A stretch of 64,000 nucleotides of DNA, taken from contig JADJNS010000005.1 in assembly GCA_016714225.1 (NCBI GenBank), positions 1 through 64,000 of the forward strand, read 5' to 3'. Both the position numbers and the translations under genes were made by a program. Positions within the stretch are counted from its first letter, which is position 1. The number at the start of each line of letters is the position of its first letter. The stretch is from Archangiaceae bacterium (lineage in GTDB: Bacteria > Myxococcota > Myxococcia > Myxococcales > Myxococcaceae). This document shows positions 54,446-62,828 of this stretch, in pieces. The notes under the pieces were generated by a model. It did not search any database and had not been told where the DNA came from. It saw only the letters and a list, made by a program, of their open reading frames with translations.

Positions 54446-55530
54446 GCACCGCGGCGCGGTACCTGCCACACGGCCCGTTTCACGCGGCCCTCTCGAAGCG
54501 AGTCGACGAGTACTTCGCGCGCACCGGCCAGTCGCCGCGGCAGCGCGCAGGCATGCGGCTCAAGACCGCCACCCTGTTCTGCTGGCTGCTGGCCTCGTAC
54601 CTCTACGCGCTGCTGTTCGCCCACACCTGGTGGCAGGTGGCGCTGGCGTGCATGTCGCTGGGCTTCGCGATGGCCGGCATCGGCTTCGGGGTGCAGCACG
54701 ACGGCAGCCACCGCGCCTATGCCGACGGCGCGGGGTGGAACGCTCTTGCGGCCGGCGCGCTCGACGCGATCGGCGCCAGCTCGTACGTCTGGGCGTGGAA
54801 GCACAACGTCTTTCATCACTCGAACCCCAACTGCGTGGGCCTCGACGCCGACATCGACATTCAGCCGTTCTGCCGGCTGGCCCCTGGGCAGCCCCGCCGG
54901 CCCTGGCACCGGTTTCAGCACCTCTACGTCTGGCTGCTCTATTCGCTGCTGGCGATGAAGTGGCTGTTCGACGACTTCCGCGACGTGGCCAACGGCACCA
55001 TCGGCGGTCAGCACTTTCCCCGCCCGCGCGGCTGGCAGCTGGTGCAGCTGGTGGGCGGCAAGGTGTTCTTTCTGGGCTGGTCGCTGGGGTTGCCGATGCT
55101 GCTGCACCCCGTCGGCAACGTGATGGCGGCGTGGGTGCTGGCCTCGGTCACCATCAGTCTGGTGATGGCGTGCACCTTTCAGATGGCGCACGTGGTCGAG
55201 CGCACCACGTTCACCAAAGCGGGCACCGGGGAAAAGAGCCGCTGGGCCGAGCACCAGGTCGCCACCACCGCCGACTTCGGCCAGGGCAACGCGCTGCTCA
55301 CCTGGTACACCGGCGCGCTGAACTTTCAGATTGAGCACCACCTGTTTCCCAAGGTGTGCCACCTGCACCTGCCCGCGCTGGCGCCCATCGTGAAGGCGAC
55401 GTGCGAAGAGTTCGGGGTGCCGTACGTGGCCTACCCGAGCGCGAAGTCGGCGCTCGTTTCGCACGCGCGGTGGCTCAAGAGCCTCGGCGCGGTGCCGCAC
55501 GCCGAAGCGCTCACGCCCGCTACGGGCTGA
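54442..55530 (+). CDS. Membrane fatty-acid desaturase
   Basis: TTG 54442 overlaps the preceding stop. The 362-residue di-iron desaturase has all three histidine boxes: HDGSH (86-90), HNVFHH (121-126) and QIEHH (296-300). The QxxHH box is typical of front-end/acyl-lipid desaturases such as delta-5/6 types, but no cytochrome b5 domain is fused. Four hydrophobic segments flank the boxes. It would introduce a double bond into a membrane lipid acyl chain; regiospecificity cannot be read from sequence. Confidence 0.9.
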   Translation: MSTAARYLPHGPFHAALSKRVDEYFARTGQSPRQRAGMRLKTATLFCWLLASYLYALLFAHTWWQVALACMSLGFAMAGIGFGVQHDGSHRAYADGAGWNALAAGALDAIGASSYVWAWKHNVFHHSNPNCVGLDADIDIQPFCRLAPGQPRRPWHRFQHLYVWLLYSLLAMKWLFDDFRDVANGTIGGQHFPRPRGWQLVQLVGGKVFFLGWSLGLPMLLHPVGNVMAAWVLASVTISLVMACTFQMAHVVERTTFTKAGTGEKSRWAEHQVATTADFGQGNALLTWYTGALNFQIEHHLFPKVCHLHLPALAPIVKATCEEFGVPYVAYPSAKSALVSHARWLKSLGAVPHAEALTPATG

Positions 55531-55640
55531 GCACGCAGGGCGTCGTCAGCAGGTCAGCAGACCGGCTCTGGCGGGCGCCGAGCGGACCAGGCGGCAGATG
55601 CCCAGCGGCTGACCTTCGAGCGCGCAGTATGGTGAGCGCC

Positions 55641-56339
55641 ATGTCGACGCCCCGCCCCTGGACGGTGAATCACCCTGGCCCGCTCACTGCGCGCGGCGCG
55701 AACGTGTGGACCATCGACGACCTGGTGCCGAGGCTCGGCGTGCCCCGCACCATGACCGTGGTGCGGCGCAGCGACGGCGGGCTGGTGTTCTTCAACGCGG
55801 TGCCGGTGCCCGATGCCACGCTCGACGCGCTGCGCGCGCTCGGCCGACCCGCCCAGTTGATTCTGCCGAATCAGTACCACGCGCTCGACGCGGCGGCCTT
55901 CGTCGAGAAGCTGGGCGTGACCGCGTACTCGTCGGCGGCGGGCGTCGAAGCGCTGCGCGAGCGCGTGCCGGTGCAGCCGGTGTCGGCTCTTCCGACCGAC
56001 GCCGCGCTTCAGCTCTTCGAGGTCGAGGGCTTCCGCACGGGCGAGGTGGTGCTGTTCGCGCACGGCGCGCTGGTGGTGGGCGACCTGTTCACGAACGTGC
56101 CGCACCTGCCGGGGTTGCGCGGCCTGCTGATGCGCATGGTCGGCTTCACCGGGCCGGCGCCGCGCCTGCCCAAGCCGGTGCAGAAGCGCGTGGGCCGCGA
56201 CCTGAAGGGCGTGGGCGCGCAGCTGCGCACCTTGGCCGAGCTGAAGGGCCTCGAGCTGCTCGTTCCCTCGCACGGAGCGGTGGTGCAGAGCGGCGCCGCC
56301 GAAGCCCTGCGGAGCATCGCCCTCACCCTGCCCCAGTAG
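55641..56339 (+). CDS. DUF4336/metallo-hydrolase-like protein
   Basis: ATG 55641 (GGTGAG upstream; ATG 55629 also possible) gives 232 residues. The layout resembles degenerate metallo-beta-lactamase-fold proteins of the DUF4336 kind: VWTIDDLVPRLGVPRTMTVV, LILPNQYHALDAAAFVEKLG, VVLFAHGALVVGDLFTNVPH, LLVPSHGAVV. The usual HxHxDH metal site is not present, so hydrolysis is doubtful. The gap to the desaturase is 110 bases. Confidence 0.55.
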   Translation: MSTPRPWTVNHPGPLTARGANVWTIDDLVPRLGVPRTMTVVRRSDGGLVFFNAVPVPDATLDALRALGRPAQLILPNQYHALDAAAFVEKLGVTAYSSAAGVEALRERVPVQPVSALPTDAALQLFEVEGFRTGEVVLFAHGALVVGDLFTNVPHLPGLRGLLMRMVGFTGPAPRLPKPVQKRVGRDLKGVGAQLRTLAELKGLELLVPSHGAVVQSGAAEALRSIALTLPQ

Positions 56340-56444
56340 GCCGCGGGCTTTCTCGAGGTGCTCGGGGCGGCAGCTCAGTAGGCAGCCGAGCGCGCCGGTG
56401 CGGCCGCGCAGTCGGCGGGGAATCTCTCGTTCCGGCGAGCGTCG

Positions 56445-56493
56445 AGCCTGGCGCCGTTTTTGACCGCAGGGCGAGAAGAAAGGGCGCCAGGCT
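56445..56493. repeat. Perfect 11-base inverted repeat
   Basis: AGCCTGGCGCC (56445-56455) and its exact complement (56483-56493) surround a 27-base loop with a T-run on one side and an A-rich patch on the other. It sits in the 332-base gap between two convergent genes, so it could act as a bidirectional terminator, though no clean U-tract follows the stem. A second short hairpin (GCGCCCGG/CCGGGCGC, about 56631-56651) precedes the PAQR gene end. No gene is seen in the gap. Confidence 0.6.
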
Positions 56494-56671
56494 TCGCCAC
56501 CTCAGCGCGCGAAGCGCCACCGTGCGGTCGCCCACCCACCACGGCGCCCTCGCCGAGCTCGCGCAGGCTGAATCACGCTGGCCCTGATGGTCGTGCGGCG
56601 GAACATGGCGACGAACCGGGAGCACGGAACGCGCCCGGCTCGGCCGGGCGCAGCTCAAAGTGCAACGCGCA

Positions 56672-57358
56672 TCAGCTGAAGTGGGTGTGGGCGATGGCCC
56701 AGAACTGCGCGATGGCGGCCAGCAGCACCATCACGTGAAACACCTCGTGGTAGCCGAACACGCGCGGCCGCGGGTTGGGCCAGCGCCGGGCGTAGACGAC
56801 CGCGCCGAGCCCGTAGATGAGCGCGCCGGCGAGCACCACCATGCTCACGCCGGCGCCGAGAAACTTCGGCAGCGCGATGGCGAGCGGCAGGGTCGAGACG
56901 CCGAGCGCGACGTAGGTCGCCGAGCGCAGCGCGCGGTGCAGGTCGGTGAAGACGCTGAAGACGGCCGCCCCCACCAGCGCCGCGCCCCACATCACCGCCA
57001 GCAGCGCGTCCGAGCGCAGCTCGGGCGGAGCCAGCGACCAGAACGCGGTGTACGTGCCGGCGATCTGAAAGAAGATGCCCGCGTGGTCGAGCTTCTTGAA
57101 CACCCGCCGCACCGGCGGTGTCCACGTCGGCCAGTGGTAGAAGCCCGAGAGGCCGAGCATCAGCGAGAGGCACACCGCGTAGACCGCGACTCCGACGCGC
57201 GCCGTGCCGTGCAGCGGCGTCAACGCGACCAGCGCCGCCCCCGCCACCACCGCCACGTAGAACGCGACGAAGTGAAACCAGCCGCGCAGCAACGGCTTCA
57301 CCTTGAGCCCGGTGTCGCGGCGGGTGGCGGTCAGGGTCGAAGCAGGCAAAGCCGACAT
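56672..57358 (-). CDS. PAQR/hemolysin III family membrane protein
   Basis: ATG 57358 encodes 228 residues with seven hydrophobic helices. Family motifs of the putative zinc site are SGFYHWP (first His region), KKLDHAGIFFQIAGTYTAF (Asp/His) and GYHEVFHVMVLLAA (C-terminal His pair). Homologues are hemolysin III/YqfA and eukaryotic adiponectin receptors; the Zn site suggests lipid-amide hydrolase activity, unproven in bacteria. Confidence 0.87.
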   Translation of the reverse strand: MSALPASTLTATRRDTGLKVKPLLRGWFHFVAFYVAVVAGAALVALTPLHGTARVGVAVYAVCLSLMLGLSGFYHWPTWTPPVRRVFKKLDHAGIFFQIAGTYTAFWSLAPPELRSDALLAVMWGAALVGAAVFSVFTDLHRALRSATYVALGVSTLPLAIALPKFLGAGVSMVVLAGALIYGLGAVVYARRWPNPRPRVFGYHEVFHVMVLLAAIAQFWAIAHTHFS

Positions 57359-57469
57359 GCTTTCAACGTAGTGCGGGTGGGTCACGTACCGGTCATGAAC
57401 CGTAAAGAATGCACGGCGAACCCGTATAAGTTGCAGCGACCGGTGACCCTTCTGCTGCTGATGTCGTAA

Positions 57470-57583
57470 CTCGCCACACCCGTCGACGCGGCGATGGCGC
57501 TGCACCTGGCCGCGATGGCGCTCAAGCTCGACGCCAGGGGCGTGCCGGTCATCGACCCCAAGCAGCTCGAGCAGGCGCTGTGA
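57470..57583 (+). pseudogene. Gene fragment between PAQR gene and motB
   Basis: The plus-strand frame after a TAA reads TPVDAAMALHLAAMALKL then DARGVPVIDPKQLEQAL and TGA at 57581. Codon third positions are G/C throughout and the peptide looks like the C-terminus of a normal protein, but no body or ribosome binding site precedes it. It ends 15 bases from the motB stop, at the right edge of the DNA that separates the two flagellar blocks. Confidence 0.35.
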
Positions 57584-57598
57584 CCGCGAAGACCCGGC

Positions 57599-58375
57599 TC
57601 ACTGCACCAGGGCGCTGAGCACGTCGCCCGGCGGCAGCTCGAGGCTGATCTCGATGCGCCGGTTCAGGTCGCGGTGCTCCTTCGAATCGTTCGCCGCGAG
57701 CGGCGCAGCGCTGCCCCGCCCGGCGGCCATCAACAGCGCGGGCTGGGCCTTGTGCTGCAGCTCGAGGTACTCGACCACCGCCGAGGCGCGGGCCGACGAG
57801 AGCTCCCAGTTCGAGCGCAGCCGCGAGCCGTTCAGCGGCGAGTCGTCGGTGTGGCCCTCGACCCGAATCGGGCGCTGCAGCGGCACCAGCTCGTCGGCGA
57901 TGGCGTCGAGCACCGGCAGCGAGTCGGGCCGCAGCGACGCCTGCGCCGAGTCGAAGAACCGCGTCGCCGACAGCCGCAGCGCCAGCTTGCCGTTCTCGGC
58001 CATCACCACCACCTCTTGCGGGCCGCGGTTGGGCACCAGCAAAGTGCGCAGCCGCTCTTGAATGCGCTTGCGCAGCTGCTCGACCACCTTCTGCTGCGCC
58101 CGCGCCGCGCTCGCGCTCGAGCCGACGCTCACCGCGCAGCCACCCTCCGACGGAGGCCCCTCGAAGATCGGCATCTGCCCCACGCCGCCGTTGCCCTCGA
58201 AGTGCAGCGCCCACTGAATCGCCTTCGACGCCTGGCTGAGCTTCTTGTTGTCGACGCGGCTCACCGCGTACATCACCACGAAGAACGCGAAGAGCAGCGT
58301 GATGAAGTCGGCGTAGCTGACCAGCCAGCGCTCGTGGTTCTCGTGCTCTTCGTGCTTCTTGTGGCGCCGCGACAT
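57599..58375 (-). CDS. motB: Flagellar stator protein MotB
   Basis: MotB anchors the stator to peptidoglycan and carries the proton/sodium-binding Asp. The 258-residue protein has a basic N-terminus, one helix with the essential Asp (SYADFITLLFAFFVVMYAVS), a linker and an OmpA-like domain (IRVEGHTDDSPL, LSSARASAVVEYL, NRRIEISL). A four-residue Gly patch around FEGNGGVGQ is the plug region. It follows motA with a 3-base gap. Its expected next gene fliL is 46.8 kb further left. Confidence 0.94.
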   Translation of the reverse strand: MSRRHKKHEEHENHERWLVSYADFITLLFAFFVVMYAVSRVDNKKLSQASKAIQWALHFEGNGGVGQMPIFEGPPSEGGCAVSVGSSASAARAQQKVVEQLRKRIQERLRTLLVPNRGPQEVVVMAENGKLALRLSATRFFDSAQASLRPDSLPVLDAIADELVPLQRPIRVEGHTDDSPLNGSRLRSNWELSSARASAVVEYLELQHKAQPALLMAAGRGSAAPLAANDSKEHRDLNRRIEISLELPPGDVLSALVQ

Positions 58376-58378
58376 GGC

Positions 58379-59158
58379 CTACTTGCCCTTCGCTGCGGCC
58401 GGCGCGTGGCTGCCGTGCCCGCCCAAGAACGCCTTCAGCTTCTCTTCCAGCACCCGGGGGTTCAGGCCCTCCTGAATCGAGAGCACGCCCTCGGTGATGA
58501 TGGTCTTGCGCTCTTTCTCGATGCCCAGCCGGCGCTTCAGCTTGTTCGCCATCGGCAACAGCAGCAGGTTCGCCAGGCCGACGCCGTACACCGTGGCGAC
58601 GAACGCGACGGCGATACCGGGGCCGAGCTTCGACGGGTCAGAGAGGTTCTCCATCACGTGAATGAGGCCGAGCACCGCGCCCAGAATTCCGACCGTGGGA
58701 GCGAAGCCGCCCGCCGACTCGAACACCTTGGCCGCCACGCTGTTCTCTTCGAACTCGGCGTCCATCTCGGTCTCGAGCGCCGAGCGCGCCACCGAGGCCT
58801 CGACGCCGTCGACCAGAAACTGCAGCGCCTTCTTGAAGAACGGGTCGGCCACCCCGCTCAGCTTGCTCTCGAGCGCCAGCACGCCGTCGCGCCGCGCCAC
58901 GGTGGCGAGCTCGACGATCTGCTTCATCAGCGCCTCGACGTCAGACGGCTTCTCGGTCACCGCGTTCTTGCCCATCTTCACGCCGCGAATGAAGTCTTTG
59001 AGGGGGAAGGCCACCATCACCGAGCCGATGGTGCCGCCCACCACGATGATGCCTGCGGTGAGCTGCATCAGTGAGCCGGCGTGGCCGCCTTCGAGCGCCT
59101 GCCCGCCCAAGATGGCGCCGATTGCCAGCACGATGCCGCCGATGGTCGTCTTATCCAT
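58379..59158 (-). CDS. motA: Flagellar stator protein MotA
   Basis: The 259-residue MotA has four membrane helices, the first two near the N-terminus (IGGIVLAIGAILGGQALEGG, LTAGIIVVGGTIGSVMVAF) and the last two around FAPTVGILGAVLGLIHVM and VAFVATVYGVGLANLLLLP, with the cytoplasmic charged loop between. The proline hinges are present. ATG 59158 overlaps flbD by eight bases. Confidence 0.95.
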   Translation of the reverse strand: MDKTTIGGIVLAIGAILGGQALEGGHAGSLMQLTAGIIVVGGTIGSVMVAFPLKDFIRGVKMGKNAVTEKPSDVEALMKQIVELATVARRDGVLALESKLSGVADPFFKKALQFLVDGVEASVARSALETEMDAEFEENSVAAKVFESAGGFAPTVGILGAVLGLIHVMENLSDPSKLGPGIAVAFVATVYGVGLANLLLLPMANKLKRRLGIEKERKTIITEGVLSIQEGLNPRVLEEKLKAFLGGHGSHAPAAAKGK

Positions 59159-59360
59159 TGTTCACTCCCGGTACGCCCGCCGCGATCACCCGTCGCTGCC
59201 AGGCGGCCACGCGGTCGGCGATTTCCGGCAAGCGCTCTTTCACCATCAGCTTGCTGCCGGTGGTGAAGGTGAGCACCGTGTCGGGTGTCGACTCGGCCAT
59301 CGAAATCAGATCCTGGTTCACGAGCATCTCGTGCCCGTCCAGGCGGGTGACGAAAATCAT
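59151..59360 (-). CDS. flbD: Flagellar protein FlbD/SwrD
   Basis: The 69-residue product starts MIFVTRLDGHEMLVNQDLI, the FlbD pattern (IxVTRLNGxxxxxNxxLI), continues with VLTFTTGSKLMVKERLPEI and ends with a basic helix. It is placed between flgE and motA as in many flagellar clusters. Its homologue SwrD raises stator force in Bacillus. Confidence 0.92.
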   Translation of the reverse strand: MIFVTRLDGHEMLVNQDLISMAESTPDTVLTFTTGSKLMVKERLPEIADRVAAWQRRVIAAGVPGVNNG

Positions 59361-59393
59361 GGTCTTCCTCTTTCGTGAATCGACACGCTCGAC

Positions 59394-60665
59394 TCAGCGC
59401 TTCAGGGTCATCAGCTCGGCGAGCAGCTGGTCGGCGGTGCTGATGGTCTTGCTGTTGGCCTGAAACCCGCGCTGCGCAGCGATCATCCGCACGAACTCGG
59501 TGGCCAGGTCGACGTTCGACTGCTCCAGCGCTCCCGCCACGATGGCCCCGCGGCCGCCCGTCGCCGCCGCGCCGATGTTCGGCTCTCCTGCGCCCGGCAT
59601 GGCGTTGAACAGGTTGCCACCCGCGCGCTCGAGCTGGTCGGGCGACTCGAACTTCGCCACCGCCACCTCACCCAGGGTGCGGGTCTGGCCGTTGCTGAAC
59701 GCGCCGACCACGTTGCCCTTCTCGTCGATGTTGATGTTCGACAGGGTGCCGGCGCCGTAGCCGTTCTGGCTGATGAAGGCGTTGGTGTTGGTCGAGCCGA
59801 ACTGCGTCACCCCGCTGGTGCCGGTGCCGAAGTCGAAGGTCAGCGCCTGCGGCTGCACCGCGCCGATGGGGTTGAACACCGGGGCCGCCGCCTGGGTGCT
59901 GGCGGTCAGGTTGCCGCTGGCGTCGAAGGTCAGCGTACCGGCGCCGATCTCGGTGGGGATGTTGGCGGTACCACCCTGCACGCCGCCGCCGTCGGTCTCG
60001 GCGTGCCAGTCCCACCCGCCCGCGGCGGTCTTCTTGTAATAGATGTCGACGGTGTGGGCGACGCCCAGCGAGTCGTACACGGTGGTGCTGCTGGCGAAGT
60101 CTGAAGTCGCCTTGGGGTTGGCCGGGTCGAACGGCGTGGCATTGACCGCGGTGCGCGCATCGAGGTTCGCCTGAAGGGTGATGGTGGTGGTGGCCAGCGG
60201 CGCCGAGCTCGCCTTGCCGACCAGCAGGTCGTTCAGGCCGGCCTGCACGGTGCCGGTGGCGCTCGCGGGGTAGCCCTGCACGCGCATGCCCTCGAGGTTC
60301 ACCAGGTACCCGTCTTTGTCGACGGTGAACTGGCCGGCGCGGGTATAGAACTGGCCGTCGGTGCCGTTGTGGTTGCCTTTGACCACGAACATGCCGTTGC
60401 CCTGCAGCGCCAGGTCGGTGGCGAGCCCGGTGGTGGTCAGCGCGCCCTGGGTGATGAGCTTCTGAATGGTCTGCACGTTGGCGCCCAGACCCAGCTGCCC
60501 GCTGTTGCCGATGAGGCTGGTGGCCATCATGTCTTCGAAGGCGGTGCGGCCGCTCTTGAAGCCGATGGTGTTCGCGTTGGCGATGTTGTCGCCGATGACC
60601 GCGAGGTCCAGGCTGTTCGCCTGCATGCCGGTGGTGCCAGTGTAAAGCGAGGTCAGAAGGCTCAT
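59394..60665 (-). CDS. flgE: Flagellar hook protein FlgE
   Basis: The hook is the universal joint outside the cell. The 423-residue protein begins LLTSLYTGTTGMQANSLDLA with the flagellar rod-type heptads (IGDNIANANTIGFK). It has the QGALTTTGLATDLALQGNGMFVV segment, a variable middle (FlaE-like, about 170-330) and the C-terminal EQSNVDLATEFVRMIAAQRGFQANSK. Length is normal; there is no signal because it is exported by the flagellar apparatus. Confidence 0.95.
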   Translation of the reverse strand: MSLLTSLYTGTTGMQANSLDLAVIGDNIANANTIGFKSGRTAFEDMMATSLIGNSGQLGLGANVQTIQKLITQGALTTTGLATDLALQGNGMFVVKGNHNGTDGQFYTRAGQFTVDKDGYLVNLEGMRVQGYPASATGTVQAGLNDLLVGKASSAPLATTTITLQANLDARTAVNATPFDPANPKATSDFASSTTVYDSLGVAHTVDIYYKKTAAGGWDWHAETDGGGVQGGTANIPTEIGAGTLTFDASGNLTASTQAAAPVFNPIGAVQPQALTFDFGTGTSGVTQFGSTNTNAFISQNGYGAGTLSNINIDEKGNVVGAFSNGQTRTLGEVAVAKFESPDQLERAGGNLFNAMPGAGEPNIGAAATGGRGAIVAGALEQSNVDLATEFVRMIAAQRGFQANSKTISTADQLLAELMTLKR

Positions 60666-60667
60666 GT

Positions 60668-61342
60668 TCAGTTCTTCTCCGACTGCGTGGGTTCAGTGAC
60701 TGCGATGATGTTGCTCAAGGTCAGCGTGGCCGTGCCCACCTGCAGCTCGGGGTAGCCCTTCGCGTACGAGATGCCGGTGACGCGGCCGGTGCCGTAGACG
60801 TCGACGGGAATGTTGCCGCCCTTCTCGTCGGCCGCGGTGAGGCGCACCTTGTAGTCGCCCTTCGGCAGCGGGTTGCCCTTGTCGTCGAGCCCGTCCCAGG
60901 TCGCCGAGATTTCGCCCGAGGCGACGTCGCGCAGCTGAATGGTGCGCACCGTCTTGCCGGTCGAGTCGACGATGGCCGCCGACACGGTGCTCGCGTTCTT
61001 CGAGAGGTTGCCGTGCAGCTGCACCGGGCTGCCGTCGAAGGTGCAGCTGTCGGTCTTGTACCGCACGTCCTTTCCGAGCAGCCCCACGGTCTGGGTCTGG
61101 TTGCTCGAGGTCTGCGCGACCAGCATGGTCTGCAGCCCCTCGTTCACGCCTTGCAGCTGCTCGACGTTGGCGAACTGCGCCAGCTGCGCCACGAAGGCCT
61201 GGCTGTCGGCCGGGCTGGTGGGGTCTTGCTGGCTGAGCTGCGCCAGCAGCAGCTTGAGGAAGTCGTCTTTCCCGAGCTTGGTCTTGTCGGTCGGAGTCGA
61301 GACTCCTCCCGCGCCGGGGTTGGTGACAGAGCTCACGTCCAT
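60668..61342 (-). CDS. flgD: Flagellar hook capping protein FlgD
   Basis: FlgD caps the growing hook. The 224-residue protein has the N-terminal export/cap region (LGKDDFLKLLLAQLSQQDPTSP, FVAQLAQFANVEQL) and a FLG-D/Ig-like C-terminal half (about 95-220, GKTVRTIQLRDVASGEISATWDG). It lies two bases before flgE and overlaps the FliK-like gene by ten bases. Confidence 0.94.
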   Translation of the reverse strand: MDVSSVTNPGAGGVSTPTDKTKLGKDDFLKLLLAQLSQQDPTSPADSQAFVAQLAQFANVEQLQGVNEGLQTMLVAQTSSNQTQTVGLLGKDVRYKTDSCTFDGSPVQLHGNLSKNASTVSAAIVDSTGKTVRTIQLRDVASGEISATWDGLDDKGNPLPKGDYKVRLTAADEKGGNIPVDVYGTGRVTGISYAKGYPELQVGTATLTLSNIIAVTEPTQSEKN

Positions 61343-62073
61343 TCGTCTTGCCTCTCGTCGTGCCGCTGTTGGCGGCGGTCATCGGAAGTCGCGTCGTCGT
61401 TGCGCTGCTGCGAGGTCGCGTCGGTGTCCTTCAGCTTCAGGCCCTCTTGCGCCAGCGCCACCCGCAGCTCGTTCTCGGAGAGGCGCAGCGACTGCGCCAG
61501 CTCGCCCTGCGCGCGAATGCTCACTTCGCCGTTCTTCACCTGCAGCTGCATCGCCTGGCCTTCGCTGACGAAGTTGACGGCGTTGGGGAACAGCACCATG
61601 CGCGCGGTGTCGTCGGCGATCAGCTCTTTGGGCGCCCACGCCGGTGGGGGCGCCGCAGGCGCGCTGCTGGCGCTGGCCTCGCGCGGAGCCTCGACGCTGA
61701 ACACCGGCTCGGTGCGTGCCGATGTCTCTTTCGGCTGCGACGGAGCGTGCTCGGGGGCGCGCTCGGCGGCGGCGGGCGGCGAAGCAGACGTGCCGCGCGT
61801 GGCGGTGAGCGGCTCTCTCTTGCCGTGCGCCGCGTGCGGCGCGCCGCCCTGGCCGTGCGCCGCCTTGGGGTGCGCGTTCACGACGAACGGCGTGGGCAGC
61901 ACCATCGCCTGGGCCTGCGCGAGCTGGGCCGCGAAGGTGGTGCCGGTGTGGCCGTGACCGTGCGTGGCGTCTTTCTTCTTGGCGTCGCCCTTGGCGAACA
62001 CCCCGGCGCTCTTGCGCGTCACGGTGGTCTCGGCGGCGTCCGAGATGGCTTTGAAGGCGGCGGCGAGCTTCAC
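61333..62073 (-). CDS. fliK: Flagellar hook-length control protein FliK-like
   Basis: The 246-residue protein is mostly an Ala/Pro/His-rich disordered ruler (about 1-160). A C-terminal globular part resembling Flg_hook follows (VNFVSEGQAMQLQVKNGEVSI, LAQSLRLSENELRVALAQEGL). The FliK-typical LxLxPxxLG motif is weak, so the call rests on composition, this domain, and position before flgD. It is shorter than usual (about 400). Confidence 0.75.
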   Translation of the reverse strand: MKLAAAFKAISDAAETTVTRKSAGVFAKGDAKKKDATHGHGHTGTTFAAQLAQAQAMVLPTPFVVNAHPKAAHGQGGAPHAAHGKREPLTATRGTSASPPAAAERAPEHAPSQPKETSARTEPVFSVEAPREASASSAPAAPPPAWAPKELIADDTARMVLFPNAVNFVSEGQAMQLQVKNGEVSIRAQGELAQSLRLSENELRVALAQEGLKLKDTDATSQQRNDDATSDDRRQQRHDERQDEWT

Positions 62074-62828
62074 AGCATGTCCTTCTGCGGAGCGGGGGTC
62101 GCCGCGAGCGCCGAGACCAGCTCGGCGGCCAGGTCGGGCTTGAGCTTCTCGAGCACCGCGCCGGCGTCGGCGGGCTTCATCTCGCGCAAGATTTGAGCGG
62201 CGAGGGCGCGGTCGAGGCGACCGATGACGGTGGCCGCCTGCTCGGTCTTCATGCCCTTGATGGTCTTGGCCAGCGCCTTCACCTGTGGCGAGCCGGTGGC
62301 GGGGTGCGCCAGCGGCTTGGCGGCGGCAGGCGCCGGCGCGGCCGCCGGAGTCGCCGCCTGCACCTGCGGCAGAATGCCCTCGAGCCGCGCGGTCTCGGCG
62401 CGCAGCGCGGTGCGCGACTCGTCGATTTCCTTCTTCAGCGCCTCGAGCTTGCTGCGCTCTTCGTCGAGCGCCTTGCGCTCGTCGTCGAGCTTCGAGCGGG
62501 CAGCCTTCTGCTCGCGCGCGCTCTTGCGCAGCTCCTGGGCCAGCGCGTTCTGGGTCAGCGAGGGCGGCGGCGGGGTCTTCTCTTCCCTCTTCGGCTCGGC
62601 CGGCTTCTCGGCCTTGGCCTTCTTGGCCTCGGGCTTCTTGTCGGCGACCTCGGGCTTCTTCTCGGCCGCCTCGTGCTTCTCTTCGGCCTTCGCGGCCTCG
62701 TGCTTCTCTTCGGGCTTGGCGGGCTCGGCCTTCGCCGCCTCTTCGGCGGGCTCGCCGTGCTTCGACGGAATCGCGGGGGTCTCTTCAGCGGCGGCCAGCA
62801 GCGTGACGATGAGGAACACAGACGTCAT
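62070..62828 (-). CDS. MotE-like flagellar protein with MgtE-N-type domain
   Basis: The 252-residue protein starts with a signal/anchor (VFLIVTLLAAAEETP), then a long Lys/Glu/Ala-rich segment (~20-90) and a coiled coil (LAQELRKSAREQKAARSKLD ... ALKKEIDESRTALRAETA). A C-terminal MgtE-N-like domain (KALAKTIKGMKTEQAATVIG, ALAAQILREMKPADAGAVLEKL) ends it, as in MotE/FlbB-type motor proteins. It lies directly after fliI with a four-base overlap, where fliJ usually sits; no separate fliJ is present. Confidence 0.75.
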   Translation of the reverse strand: MTSVFLIVTLLAAAEETPAIPSKHGEPAEEAAKAEPAKPEEKHEAAKAEEKHEAAEKKPEVADKKPEAKKAKAEKPAEPKREEKTPPPPSLTQNALAQELRKSAREQKAARSKLDDERKALDEERSKLEALKKEIDESRTALRAETARLEGILPQVQAATPAAAPAPAAAKPLAHPATGSPQVKALAKTIKGMKTEQAATVIGRLDRALAAQILREMKPADAGAVLEKLKPDLAAELVSALAATPAPQKDML

